From an uncultured Oscillospiraceae bacterium (GTDB lineage: Bacteria; Bacillota_A; Clostridia; Oscillospirales; Oscillospiraceae): DNA of 10,414 nucleotides. Shown here piece after piece: positions 1 through 7,875 of the stretch. The position numbers and the translations under genes were made by a program. How positions within the stretch are numbered: the first letter of the stretch is position 1; every line of letters begins with the position of its first letter. The stretch is from NCBI GenBank assembly GCA_944387745.1, contig CALXGD010000088.1, positions 1 through 10,414 on the forward strand. The letters are read 5' to 3'. The notes below the pieces were generated by a model. It made no database searches. It was not told the origin of the DNA and worked only from the letters and a program-made list of their open reading frames with translations.

Positions 1-125
1 GTGGGCTTTCTGCTGGCCCGACTAGGGATGAGCTGAGTCTATCAAAAGTTCCACCACCATTTCCACCACCCAATTACTCAAAATGACTCATTTTTGCTGT
101 TTAAAAGTGGGGAATATGATAAATA
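1..125. other. Gene-free left edge with a short tandem repeat
   Basis: I find no supportable coding region here. All frames carry stops and no ribosome site stands out. It contains a 12-base unit repeated twice in tandem at 47-58 and 59-70 (agttccaccacc, then atttccaccacc, one mismatch). The stretch lies downstream of the tRNA terminator on the minus strand. It could be the 3' flank of a gene outside the window or the scar of a tRNA-proximal insertion, but nothing visible decides between these. Confidence 0.4.
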
Positions 126-170
126 AAAATCGCCGAAACCGTTGCATTGCAATAGTTTCGGCGATTTTTT
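126..170 (-). terminator. Bidirectional intrinsic terminator after tRNA-Gln
   Basis: CGCCGAAAC (131-139) pairs perfectly with GTTTCGGCG (155-163), and an inner TTGC/GCAA stem extends the hairpin. A-rich sequence lies on the left and a run of six T on the right. Read on the minus strand, the stem follows the tRNA 3' end by about ten bases and is followed by ATTTTTATTT, a normal rho-independent terminator for the tRNA transcript. The plus-strand T run (165-170) means it could also stop transcription arriving from the left. Confidence 0.88.
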
Positions 171-172
171 AT

Positions 173-246
173 TGGCAGCGGGAGAAGGATTCGAACCCTC
201 ACAAACAGAGTCAGAGTCTGTCGTGCTACCCTTACACAATCCCGCT
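173..246 (-). tRNA. tRNA-Gln (anticodon CUG), CCA encoded
   Basis: The minus strand folds into a complete cloverleaf. The acceptor stem is AGCGGGA/TCCCGCT, with discriminator G and an encoded CCA. The D stem is GTGT/GCAC, the anticodon stem ACAGA/TCTGT, and the T stem GAGGG/CCTTC around TTCGAAT. The seven-base anticodon loop CTCTGAC puts CUG at 212-214, reading the glutamine codon CAG. All stems pair, with two G-U type pairs, so it should be functional. It stands alone, with its own promoter upstream and terminator downstream. Confidence 0.95.
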
Positions 247-299
247 ATTTCTGTCCTTTTCAGTCGTCCAGCTGTTGGCTCCCGCAAAGGACAGGTGTT

Positions 300-328
300 A
301 TTATACGCGGTCCTTAACAGAATGTCAA
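300..328 (-). promoter_or_regulatory. Consensus sigma-A promoter for tRNA-Gln
   Basis: On the minus strand TTGACA (323-328) and TATAAT (300-305) both match the sigma-70/sigma-A consensus perfectly and are exactly 17 bases apart. Transcription should start near 293, leaving a leader of roughly 47 bases before the mature tRNA 5' end at 246. A promoter this strong is expected for a stable RNA. Confidence 0.92.
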
Positions 329-485
329 GCTTTTTCTGCAAAATTTTTTCCATCAAAATTGATCTTGAATTTCTCCGCGATTTTCCGCCCCTGGGCCCCT
401 GCGATTTTAATCCCAGCGGAACGTGGGAGCTCAACAGGCGCCAGAGATCACTTTTGCCTCCGGAGGCTGGACATTCTCCATCCCT
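329..485. other. Spacer between addA stop and tRNA promoter
   Basis: I see no gene in this stretch. On the minus strand it is the 3' flank of addA. It holds weak inverted repeats (TCCCA 411-415 with TGGGA 424-428; the palindrome GCCTCCGGAGGC at 456-467) but no stem followed by a T-run, so I cannot call an addA terminator. GCGATTTT occurs twice, at 377-384 and 401-408. Open frames crossing this spacer also run through the tRNA and are artefacts. Confidence 0.5.
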
Positions 486-3400
486 TCACAGCTCCAGCGG
501 CCGCCCGGTGGCAAAAAACCACAGTACCCGTCGGACCACTCTTCGGCCGGTGACGCGCTCCAGCGCCTGGCTGTAGGCCTCCATCTGGGGGCGGTAGAGC
601 TGAGCCCGGGCCGGCTCCTCCCCAGGCCGGATCCGGTCGCTTTTGAAGTCCAATACTGTCAGGCCGTCCTGCTCTGCAAACCAGCAGTCAATTACCCCCT
701 GTAGGAGGATCTCCTCTCCCGCCAGCTCCGGGTCGTATTGATCGGCTGACACCAGCACAGAAAATTTAAACTCCCGGTGGATCTCCTGGGCGCCCAGCAT
801 CCGCTCACCTAGGGGCGAGGCAAAAAAGGCTCCTATCGCCGCCGGATCAATCGCTCTGCGCTGAAGGGGTGTGAGGAACCCCCCTTGTTCCAGGCGGTCC
901 AGCTCCGCCTCAATTCCCAGAACGCTGTGATCCCCCTCCAGAGGCAGATACTGCATAGCCAAATGGATGGCCGTGCCCTGCTCCGCGGCGGTGAGTCCCC
1001 GCTCCTGGGACACAAAATCAGGCCGACTGAGAGGCTCGCGGCGGGTCCGCTCCGCTCTAGCCGCCTCCTGAAATGCCTCCTGGTCCTGAACCCGCCCCTT
1101 TTGCTGGGTGGCCGTGAGCTTGGACGGCATGGACACCGCTCCCTGGTGAGGATACCTCCAAGTCAGCGTCTGAACCAGGCTCTCTCCGTCCTCCTCCGGC
1201 TCCACATCTGTGGACTCCCGCCCGACAAACCGGCCGCGGGGCTCCCGCTCCGGCTGGAGCTGAGCCTCCGTAATCCAGTGAAGGTCCCAGGCCGGCCCAA
1301 GGTCCTCAGCCAAACCCGCCGCCCGCTCTGCCACTCCCAGATTTTGAGCTTCCGGCCTTGTCAGTGCATGAAGTAAAATCCAATCTCCCACGCTCTGCCG
1401 GCTCAGTAGCGCCGCAGGCGGCACCGGAGCGGCGGCCTCCCTCGACAGATCTTCCAGGTTTTTCATTCCCTTGCTCAGGGTCACAGACAGGATCAGCTTC
1501 TCCTTCGCTCTGGTCATGGCCACATACAGCAGCCGAAGCTCCTCTGACAAAGTCTCACGTCTCAGCTGCTGGGCCACTGCCTGCCGCGCCAGGGTGGGAT
1601 ACTCTACCATCCGTTCCCGGTCCAGTCCCTTGGGCCCCACCCCCAGCCTGGGGTGGAACAGCACAGGGCGCTTGAGGTCCTCCAGATTGATTTTTCTGGA
1701 CAGCCCGCACACCAACACCACGGGACTCTCCAGTCCCTTGGAGCGGTGAATAGACAGGAGGGTCACCCCCTCCCCCTCCCGGCCGGCGCCAGGGGAAGAA
1801 AACCGGGCGCCCATCTCCTGTAGCCGCTCCAGCCGCAGCAGAAACTGAAACAGGGACCGGCAGCCCTGCTCCTCCAGCTCCCCAGCCAGAGCATACAGCG
1901 CCAGCAGATTTTCCTGCCTCTCCCGCCCCCGGTCCATGGCGCCAAAGAGCCCCAGCAGATTGGTCCGCTCATACATGTGCCAGATCAACTGCCGGCAAGT
2001 GCGGTCCCCCGCCCCGAATCTCAGCTCCGCCAGCTCCTCCAGGAAGCGGCGGCAGCTCTCATCCCCCCTCTCAGCCGCCTGGACCAGGGCAGAATAGAAA
2101 TCCCCGTCCCTGCACTCCGCCCGGATCATGGCCAGCTGGTCCCCGCTGAATCCGTACACCGGGGAACGCAGGGCTGCAATCAGGGGGACATCCTGTCGGG
2201 GGTTGTCCACCACCTCCAGCAATGCCATGGCCACGTTTACCTCCGTGGTAGAAAAAAAGTCCTCTCCCCCGTCTGCCTTCCAGGGAATTCCCTCTTCAGA
2301 GAGGGCCCGCAGATAGTGGGGAAGCACCACGTTGGGGCTCCGCATCAAAATCATAATGTCCGACGGGCGCAGCGGCCGCTCCCCGTCTCCGTCCCTGACC
2401 AGAAGAGGCCGCTCCAGCAGGGCCCGAATCCGCCGGGCGGCCCACCGGGCCTCCAGCCGATTTCGGTCCTCCCGCTCCTCCTCCGCCTGTTCTCCCAGGA
2501 AAGACAGGTCCAGCAGATCCAGCTCCAGGGCATAGTCCTCCCCCTCTGCAAATTGTCCGGCGGGGACCAGGGCCTGGTCCTGAGTATAGTCCAGCTCTCC
2601 CAGCTCCTCCGACATGATATTGCGGAACAAGTCGTTACAGCCCAGCAGCACCTGGGGACGGGAGCGGAAGTTTCGGGAGAGGATTCTCCGCCGCGGTCCC
2701 CCCTGCTCCGCCTGATCTCCGTCCGGATAACGGCGGTACTTGTCCAGAAAGATGGTGGGATCCGCCAGCCGGAACCGGTAGATGGACTGCTTCACATCCC
2801 CCACCTGGAAAAGCTTCCGTCCCCCATCTGACACCGCCGTAAAAATTGCGTTCTGCACCTGGTTGGTGTCCTGATACTCGTCCACCATGACCTGGGCATA
2901 GCGGCTGCTCCAGGTCTGCGCCAGGCCGGTGGGGTTCCCTGTCTCCCGGTCCCACAGCAGCTGAACGGTAAAGTGCTCCAGATCGGAAAAATCCACCAGA
3001 CCGCGGCGGGCCTTCTCCCTCTGATAGGCTTCCTGGAAGGCCCTCACCAGGTCCATCAGCCCCTGGACGGCAGGCCGGCACTCTCTCAGGGCGGACAGCT
3101 CCTCCTCGCTGTCCCCGTCCAGCCAGACGGTCAGCTTCAGCAGGGCGGTCTTTGCCGCCTCACGCAGGGCCTTCATCCGCAGGCCCGCCCGCTGGGCGGC
3201 GGCCTCCGCCTCCGGGCTGAGGGGGACGTTTCGCTTACTCTTGTGTCCCGCCGCCGGGAAAGAGATGGGCAGACAGGCGTAAGCCCCGTCCCAGTTTCCC
3301 GCCTCCGCCGCGGCGCAGAAGGCCCGTGTCGCCTCTGCGGAAGCTTGGATGGAGGGGCCGTAATTGACAGACAGGAGCTCGTCCTGCTGCGCAAGGGCGG

Positions 3401-4103
3401 CGGCCTGCTCCAGCCGCCGGAGGTTCTCCCTCCCCTGCCGGGCGGCCTCCTGCAGCAGGCTTCGGCCCCAGACAGTCTCCCCCGCGTTGGAGATCCCCTC
3501 CAGCTCCCACAGGCTCCGCTGCTCCCGCAGCCACCCCTCCGGGTCCGGGTGGCTCTGAATCTTGCCGTACACGTCCAGAACGATCTGCAGCAGGCGCCGG
3601 TCATCCCGGCCCGCCGACAAGGTGTCCACCAGCACCCCGAAGGAACTGTCCGGGGACAGGCCCTCATACTGCCGCTCCACCACATCCTCCAGCACCTGGA
3701 GCATTAAAGTCTGAGCCTCTCCCTCATCGCACTGGCGAAAGTCCGGGTTCAGATCCAGCCGGTGGCCCTCCTCCCGCAGAAACGTGGTGCAGAAGGAGTG
3801 AATGGTGGAGATCTGCGTGCGGTAAACCAGGGCCGCCTGCCGGCGCAGATGCCGGTTTTGCGGCTCCGCCGCCAGGCGGACGGACAGCTCTTGAGCGATC
3901 CGGGTGCGCAGCTCCGCCGCAACCGCCTTGGTGAAGGTAATCACCAAAAAGCGGTCCAGATCCACTCCCTCCTGTGTCACCTGGTCCAGCAGCCGCTCCA
4001 CCAGCACTCGCGTTTTGCCCGAGCCGGCCGCCGCGGAGACCAGCAGCTCCCCGTCCCGGTCGTCTACGATTCTCTTCTGTTCCTCTGTCAAAGGAAATGC
4101 CAT
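486..4103 (-). CDS. addA: ATP-dependent helicase/nuclease subunit A (AddA)
   Basis: The 1205-residue protein is the helicase-nuclease subunit of AddAB, which resects double-strand breaks for RecA-dependent repair and is the Firmicute counterpart of RecBCD. UvrD/SF1A motifs appear in order: Walker A AAAGSGKT (24-31), motif Ia ITFTKA (55-60), Walker B VDEYQDTN (407-414), VGDVKQSIYRFR (434-445), HRSKGLE (786-792) and LLYVAMTRAKEKL (858-870). The C-terminal RecB-type nuclease shows GVID (1136-1139), LDFKSD (1151-1156) with the expected Asp and Lys, and YRPQMEAYSQAL (1170-1181). Length fits the family (about 1200-1250). AGGAGG at 4112-4117 sits 8 bases before the ATG. An overlapping ATG at 4108-4110 is out of frame. 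It follows comEC by 40 bases, probably in one transcript. AddB is not adjacent, which is unusual. Confidence 0.96.
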   Translation of the reverse strand: MAFPLTEEQKRIVDDRDGELLVSAAAGSGKTRVLVERLLDQVTQEGVDLDRFLVITFTKAVAAELRTRIAQELSVRLAAEPQNRHLRRQAALVYRTQISTIHSFCTTFLREEGHRLDLNPDFRQCDEGEAQTLMLQVLEDVVERQYEGLSPDSSFGVLVDTLSAGRDDRRLLQIVLDVYGKIQSHPDPEGWLREQRSLWELEGISNAGETVWGRSLLQEAARQGRENLRRLEQAAALAQQDELLSVNYGPSIQASAEATRAFCAAAEAGNWDGAYACLPISFPAAGHKSKRNVPLSPEAEAAAQRAGLRMKALREAAKTALLKLTVWLDGDSEEELSALRECRPAVQGLMDLVRAFQEAYQREKARRGLVDFSDLEHFTVQLLWDRETGNPTGLAQTWSSRYAQVMVDEYQDTNQVQNAIFTAVSDGGRKLFQVGDVKQSIYRFRLADPTIFLDKYRRYPDGDQAEQGGPRRRILSRNFRSRPQVLLGCNDLFRNIMSEELGELDYTQDQALVPAGQFAEGEDYALELDLLDLSFLGEQAEEEREDRNRLEARWAARRIRALLERPLLVRDGDGERPLRPSDIMILMRSPNVVLPHYLRALSEEGIPWKADGGEDFFSTTEVNVAMALLEVVDNPRQDVPLIAALRSPVYGFSGDQLAMIRAECRDGDFYSALVQAAERGDESCRRFLEELAELRFGAGDRTCRQLIWHMYERTNLLGLFGAMDRGRERQENLLALYALAGELEEQGCRSLFQFLLRLERLQEMGARFSSPGAGREGEGVTLLSIHRSKGLESPVVLVCGLSRKINLEDLKRPVLFHPRLGVGPKGLDRERMVEYPTLARQAVAQQLRRETLSEELRLLYVAMTRAKEKLILSVTLSKGMKNLEDLSREAAAPVPPAALLSRQSVGDWILLHALTRPEAQNLGVAERAAGLAEDLGPAWDLHWITEAQLQPEREPRGRFVGRESTDVEPEEDGESLVQTLTWRYPHQGAVSMPSKLTATQQKGRVQDQEAFQEAARAERTRREPLSRPDFVSQERGLTAAEQGTAIHLAMQYLPLEGDHSVLGIEAELDRLEQGGFLTPLQRRAIDPAAIGAFFASPLGERMLGAQEIHREFKFSVLVSADQYDPELAGEEILLQGVIDCWFAEQDGLTVLDFKSDRIRPGEEPARAQLYRPQMEAYSQALERVTGRRVVRRVLWFFATGRPLEL

Positions 4104-4143
4104 GGATCATTCCTCCTGTCCCAGCGTCCTCCGGTCTCTCTGG

Positions 4144-6441
4144 TCACTGATTGACTCTGATCGTCACTGTCCCGGACTGGTCTGTCCGGTAGACCGCCCC
4201 GCCGGAGGCGGCGATGCGCTCCAAGGTCTCGGGCGCCGGGTGGCCGTAGCTGTTGTCCGCCCCCACAGAAATCAGGGCATATTTTGGTTTAATCTGATCT
4301 AACAAGGCCTGAGAGGTGGAATATTTGGAGCCGTGATGTCCCACCGCCAGCACCTCAGTCTCCGGAAGGTCCATATGGTCCAGAAGGGCCGCCTCCACAT
4401 CCGCCCCCATATCGCCGGTGATGAGCACGTCAAAGTCCCCCTGGGAGGACAGGAAGGTCAGTCCCTCCTCGTTGGTCTCTCCGCTGCCCAGGGGAGCCAG
4501 CAGGCGGATGGTCCGCGCCCCCTCCAGCTCCAGAATTGTGTCTGTCCGCACAAGCAGAACTTCTGTCCCCTGCGTCTCAGCCAGCTCTATCATCTCCTGA
4601 CGGAGCGGGTTCTCCTGGTCCGTATCCGGGATGGCCAGCGTCCCCACCTCCAGCCGGCGCAGCAGCTGCGTCACGCCGTTGGCATGGTCATCGTGGAAAT
4701 GGGTGAGGACCACCAGATCCAGCCGTCCCACTCCCCGGTCCCCCAGGTAATCGGCAGCCACGTCTCCCGCGCTGTCCGGCCCGTCCCCGCCGCAGTCTAC
4801 AAGGGTCAGAAACCGGCCGGAGCGCACCAGGATACTCTGACCCTGGCCCACGTCCAGGGCGGTAACAGCGCCCGCCCCCTGCCAGAAACTCAGATGGTTG
4901 AACACGACTGCCAGGCACAGGGTGGACACCCCAGCGCAAACCGGCGTGATCCATCTCTTTTTCCCGGCGGCCAGCAGGGCCCACAGGAGCAGAAGATAGA
5001 CAAACAGAAACCAAAGGCGGAAGTAAGCCGTATCTAGAGTGATGGCAGAGAAGGGAGCGCGGGACAGACCTTCAATGCTCCCCGTCAAATAGTTCCCCAA
5101 CAGGGCGGCGCCCCGGGCGGGGAGGGCAGCCAGAGCGGGCAGCGCCGTCCCCACCATTCCCAATACCAGGGCGGCCCCAAACAGGCCGCTCACCGCCCAG
5201 AGGGTCAGCAGGTTGGACAGCAGGGAGATGAGAGGCACCGAGTTGAAGTACAGAGCGGACAGGGGCGTGGTGAGGACGCTGGCTCCAATGGTGGCCGACA
5301 GGGTGGACACCAGGAAGTACAGCCCCCTCCGAAGCAGCCAGCCGGGGCTCCCCCGCTTCGCCTCCCCGAAGGGCAGGCGGGCTGTCAGATATTCCTGGAG
5401 CCGATCGGAGCACAGCAGAATCCCCGCCACCGCCGCGAAGGACAACTGGAGCCCCGCGTGGGTGATGGAGAAGGGATTCTGTATCAGAAGCAGCAGCAGC
5501 GCCGTCCCCAGGGCGGTGGCGCTGTCCCGCTCCCGGCGGAACAGGGGCGCGATTTCCAGGAGGATAATCATAATGGCCGCCCGGACAATCGACGGAGTAC
5601 ACCCGGTCATTAGCGTAAACAGAATTGACACCGGGATCAGCACCAGGGCGGTCAGCCGCCTGCTCCCTCCCAGCAGTAGGGAGAGCAACCCCGCCAGAAA
5701 GGCCAGATGGGAGCCGGACACCGCCACGGTATGGGTCAGGCCGGTGCGCCGCAGATCCGTATTGAAGGATTCGCTCAGGTCCTCCCGGTTTCCGGTGACC
5801 AGGGCCTTGGCCAGAGGGGCAGCATCCTCAGGGAAAATCCGGTCCACACTGTCCTCCAGAGCCCGAGTCCACCAAACCGGCCAGTTCCGCAGAGGCGGCG
5901 TATTCGGCCGGCCCACATCCAGCCGGCCGTAGCCCTGGGCGGTGAGAAAAATTCCCTGGGAGGTGTAGTAGGTAATTGCCTCCCCAGAGGAGGCCCGGTC
6001 CGCCCGGGCGCAGTGGGCCACCATTTGGACCCTGTCCCCAGGTTCCAGCCCCGCCCCCTGTCCGTCCAGGTAGAGAAGGGTGGGAATGTCCGGCCCCCGC
6101 TCCGGCTCCAGGTCCACCTGGACCGACCAGCCGTAGTCCGTCTCCTTCGGCCACTGGGTCACGGTCCCCTGGAGCAGAATGGTGGTATCGTCCAGGGCCA
6201 GGGCGGGCTTCCAGAACATGGCCTGATACCCGGCAAGCCAGAGAAAACCCGCCGCCAGCCCGGCCGCTCCCCAGCGCACCGCTCTCCGTTCCCGCACTGT
6301 CCGTTCCCAGGGAATCCAGGTCAGCCCCAGCAGCAGCAGGAACAGCCCGCCCAGGGGCAGCAAATTTTCTTCTAATGGCAAATATCCGGCGCACAGCGCC
6401 GCCGCCGCAAAAGAAAAGGAGAAGATGGCCAGCCGACGCAT
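4144..6441 (-). CDS. comEC: DNA-uptake channel protein ComEC/Rec2
   Basis: This 765-residue polytopic membrane protein matches ComEC, the channel that moves single-stranded DNA across the cytoplasmic membrane in competent cells. It has all three family regions: N-terminal membrane segments with a DUF4131-like soluble domain (about 1-180), the Competence core (about 205-495) with THTVAVSGSHLAFLAG (236-251) and TGCTPSIVRAAIM (279-291), and a C-terminal metallo-beta-lactamase-like domain (about 525-765). That last domain has HFHDDH (581-586), TGDMG (675-679), GHHGSKYST (701-709) and NSYGHP (730-735), so the metal-binding set looks intact and the proposed nuclease function is plausible. Length is close to B. 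subtilis ComEC. A purine-rich GAGGGGGAGA precedes the ATG. comEC is widespread in Firmicutes never shown to be competent, so uptake is not assured. comEA is not next to it. Confidence 0.95.
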   Translation of the reverse strand: MRRLAIFSFSFAAAALCAGYLPLEENLLPLGGLFLLLLGLTWIPWERTVRERRAVRWGAAGLAAGFLWLAGYQAMFWKPALALDDTTILLQGTVTQWPKETDYGWSVQVDLEPERGPDIPTLLYLDGQGAGLEPGDRVQMVAHCARADRASSGEAITYYTSQGIFLTAQGYGRLDVGRPNTPPLRNWPVWWTRALEDSVDRIFPEDAAPLAKALVTGNREDLSESFNTDLRRTGLTHTVAVSGSHLAFLAGLLSLLLGGSRRLTALVLIPVSILFTLMTGCTPSIVRAAIMIILLEIAPLFRRERDSATALGTALLLLLIQNPFSITHAGLQLSFAAVAGILLCSDRLQEYLTARLPFGEAKRGSPGWLLRRGLYFLVSTLSATIGASVLTTPLSALYFNSVPLISLLSNLLTLWAVSGLFGAALVLGMVGTALPALAALPARGAALLGNYLTGSIEGLSRAPFSAITLDTAYFRLWFLFVYLLLLWALLAAGKKRWITPVCAGVSTLCLAVVFNHLSFWQGAGAVTALDVGQGQSILVRSGRFLTLVDCGGDGPDSAGDVAADYLGDRGVGRLDLVVLTHFHDDHANGVTQLLRRLEVGTLAIPDTDQENPLRQEMIELAETQGTEVLLVRTDTILELEGARTIRLLAPLGSGETNEEGLTFLSSQGDFDVLITGDMGADVEAALLDHMDLPETEVLAVGHHGSKYSTSQALLDQIKPKYALISVGADNSYGHPAPETLERIAASGGAVYRTDQSGTVTIRVNQ

Positions 6442-6474
6442 GGACTCTCCCCCTCTCCCGAACTATGTACTTGT

Positions 6475-6503
6475 ATTATAGCGGATTTTCCCCGCCGGCA
6501 CAA
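6475..6503 (-). promoter_or_regulatory. Promoter for comEC-addA
   Basis: On the minus strand a perfect TATAAT (6475-6480) lies 17 bases downstream of TTGTGC (6498-6503), a partial -35 with the TTG conserved. The start would fall near 6468, giving a 5' leader of about 26 bases before the comEC ATG. It lies in the 94-base gap after the phosphoesterase stop, so comEC-addA can be transcribed independently. No T-run terminator separates the two units, so read-through is also possible. Confidence 0.68.
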
Positions 6504-6535
6504 GGAAAACGGCGCAGACGATGGAAGATTTCCGG

Positions 6536-7381
6536 TCAGCCGGCCCGCAGTGTTACCAGCACCAGCTCCGGCCCGTTCCACAGCCGGGGAAACGGGGTCC
6601 CGTTGCCCAGGCCCCGGCTGACCACCACCTGAGTCCGCCCCGCGGAATAGACTCCATCTGTGTACCTGGGCAAAATCCCCTCATCTGGGGCAAACAGGGG
6701 GCCAACCAGCGGCAGGCGCACCTGTCCCCCGTGGGCGTGGCCGGAAAAGACCAGGTCCGCGCCGCTCCCGGCGTATTCCTCCATGAGACTTGGCCGGTGG
6801 GACAGGAGAATATTGAACGCGTCCTCCGCGCGCAGGCTCTGTACCTGGCCCGGAAGCTCCCTCTGGGCCGCCTCCCGGCCCTCCGGGTGGAAGGTCAAAT
6901 CCTCCATCCCAATCACATTCACAAGCGCTCCGTTCCATTCCAGCGTGGCCGCCTGGTGCTCCAGAACCGCCACGCCGGCCTCTTTCAGCCCGTCCTTCAG
7001 TTCGGGATAGCAGGGGTTGTCCGCCTCATGGTTGCCGGGGGTAAAATAGGTGGGGGCAGTCTTGGCCGCCGCAGCCGCCAGGGACAGGGCGCGGCCCAGG
7101 TCCCGGTCCTCCCGGTTGACCAGGTCACCGGTTATGACAATCATATCCGGGGCGAGCGCTCCCAGCGCACCCTTCAGCTGGCCCCGAAAGTCCGCGCTGT
7201 GCAGGTCGGCAATCTGGACGAGCTTCATCCCGTCCAGGCCCTCCAGCCCCACCGGGAGTTCCACCTCGTACTCCGTCACCGTCAGGTCCCTCTGCCAGGC
7301 CCAGGCCGCCCCCATGCACAGGGCCGCCGCCCCTGTCAGGAGCAGCGCCCCCCGCTTCCGCCAAGTTCTCCGTCTGTCCAT
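6536..7381 (-). CDS. Membrane-anchored metallophosphoesterase (YkuE/YaeI type)
   Basis: The 281-residue protein belongs to the calcineurin-like metallophosphoesterase superfamily. The five metal-site motifs are in order: DLH (59-61), GDLV (85-88), GNHE (116-119), the His of LLSHRP (195) and GHAHGG (214-219). A basic N-terminus (MDRRRTWRKR) plus a hydrophobic stretch at 11-29 forms a signal anchor or Tat-like leader, so the catalytic domain probably faces outward. This layout resembles B. subtilis YkuE and E. coli YaeI (reported as a UDP-2,3-diacylglucosamine pyrophosphatase). The substrate here cannot be read from sequence. The frame stays open to 7486, but I chose the ATG at 7379-7381 because GGGAGG (7388-7393) sits 6 bases before it; the longer start would also overlap the preceding stop. 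It is the last gene of the membrane-protein cluster. Confidence 0.92.
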   Translation of the reverse strand: MDRRRTWRKRGALLLTGAAALCMGAAWAWQRDLTVTEYEVELPVGLEGLDGMKLVQIADLHSADFRGQLKGALGALAPDMIVITGDLVNREDRDLGRALSLAAAAAKTAPTYFTPGNHEADNPCYPELKDGLKEAGVAVLEHQAATLEWNGALVNVIGMEDLTFHPEGREAAQRELPGQVQSLRAEDAFNILLSHRPSLMEEYAGSGADLVFSGHAHGGQVRLPLVGPLFAPDEGILPRYTDGVYSAGRTQVVVSRGLGNGTPFPRLWNGPELVLVTLRAG

Positions 7382-7387
7382 GTCCGG

Positions 7388-7393
7388 CCTCCC
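7388..7393 (-). promoter_or_regulatory. Ribosome site fixing the metallophosphoesterase start
   Basis: GGGAGG on the minus strand, 6 bases before the ATG at 7379-7381. It supports the 281-residue start, which puts a basic-plus-hydrophobic leader at the N-terminus, over the 316-residue in-frame extension to 7486, which has no comparable site. Confidence 0.75.
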
Positions 7394-7482
7394 ACTTGAT
7401 GCTGTTCCGAATATGGTAGCACAAATCCCAGACCAGAACCTGAACATTTTGTGAATCATGTTTCGCTCCAGGCCGTCCCCCC

Positions 7483-7875
7483 TCACGCGATTTGAAACTC
7501 CGTCCCGCTGACCACGCCGTCCTCAAAATACACAAAGAGGAACTCGGGAAAGAAGAGGAACATCCCCCGGCTGCTCCCCAAGTAGTAGGCAAGGATATGC
7601 TCCGGCTCCTGGCCGGGGGCCTGCCACCAGGTCTCCCCCAGCTCTCCCCCCAGCAGTCCCGTCACCTGGTCCGCCGTCATCCCCACCAGGCCGTTATACT
7701 GCCGGAGCATGTCCTCCACCATAGCGCCCCGCTCTCCCTCCTCCGCCTGGGCCCACCGCTCTGGGGTGAAATGCCCGCTCCAGAGCCGCCAGCCCGCAAA
7801 CAGAAGGAGTAACAACAAAAGGACCAAAAGGCCCCGATGGCGGTTCAACCACTCCACTGTGCTCTCCTTTCTCAT
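7483..7875 (-). CDS. Membrane-anchored protein with BamE/SmpA-like domain
   Basis: The 130-residue protein has a short basic N-terminus, one hydrophobic helix (about 14-30) and a domain resembling the SmpA/OmlA (BamE) fold. The signs are MVEDMLRQYNGLVGMTADQV (52-71), then TGLLG (72-76), then AYYLG (96-100) and a strand-rich end LFVYFEDGVV (113-122). In BamE-like proteins the GMT-x-x-x-V-x-x-LLG turn marks the start of the domain and F-x-DG-x-V its end. The assignment rests on this pattern, not a search. The function is unknown; in a Gram-positive it is not a BAM lipoprotein. I chose the ATG at 7873-7875, which overlaps the previous TGA by ATGA (7872-7875), typical of translational coupling. 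An in-frame ATG ten codons earlier is less likely. Confidence 0.82.
   Translation of the reverse strand: MRKESTVEWLNRHRGLLVLLLLLLLFAGWRLWSGHFTPERWAQAEEGERGAMVEDMLRQYNGLVGMTADQVTGLLGGELGETWWQAPGQEPEHILAYYLGSSRGMFLFFPEFLFVYFEDGVVSGTEFQIA

Noticed and set aside
78..576. Overlapping open frames on both strands across the tRNA region
   Set aside because: They read through the tRNA gene, its terminator and its promoter, producing the familiar tRNA-derived peptide GEGFEPSQTES; no ribosome sites support them.
1977..2831. 284-codon plus-strand open frame antisense to addA
   Set aside because: It is a GC-rich shadow of a gene whose helicase motifs are all present on the other strand; the translation is rich in Pro, Arg and Gln with no recognisable domain or ribosome site.
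4333..5037. 234-codon plus-strand open frame
   Set aside because: It lies antisense to the metallo-beta-lactamase-like part of comEC; no family pattern is visible in it.
6493..6514. CGCCG/CGGCG inverted repeat as a terminator after the phosphoesterase
   Set aside because: The stem is only five base pairs, has no T-run after it and overlaps the -35 box of the comEC promoter.
6521..7399. 292-codon plus-strand open frame
   Set aside because: It lies antisense to the metallophosphoesterase, which has intact metal-site motifs, and its composition is that of a shadow frame.
7382..7486. 35-residue N-terminal extension of the metallophosphoesterase
   Set aside because: The longer start lacks a good ribosome site and overlaps the preceding stop, while the ATG at 7379-7381 has GGGAGG at 6 bases and begins a typical leader.
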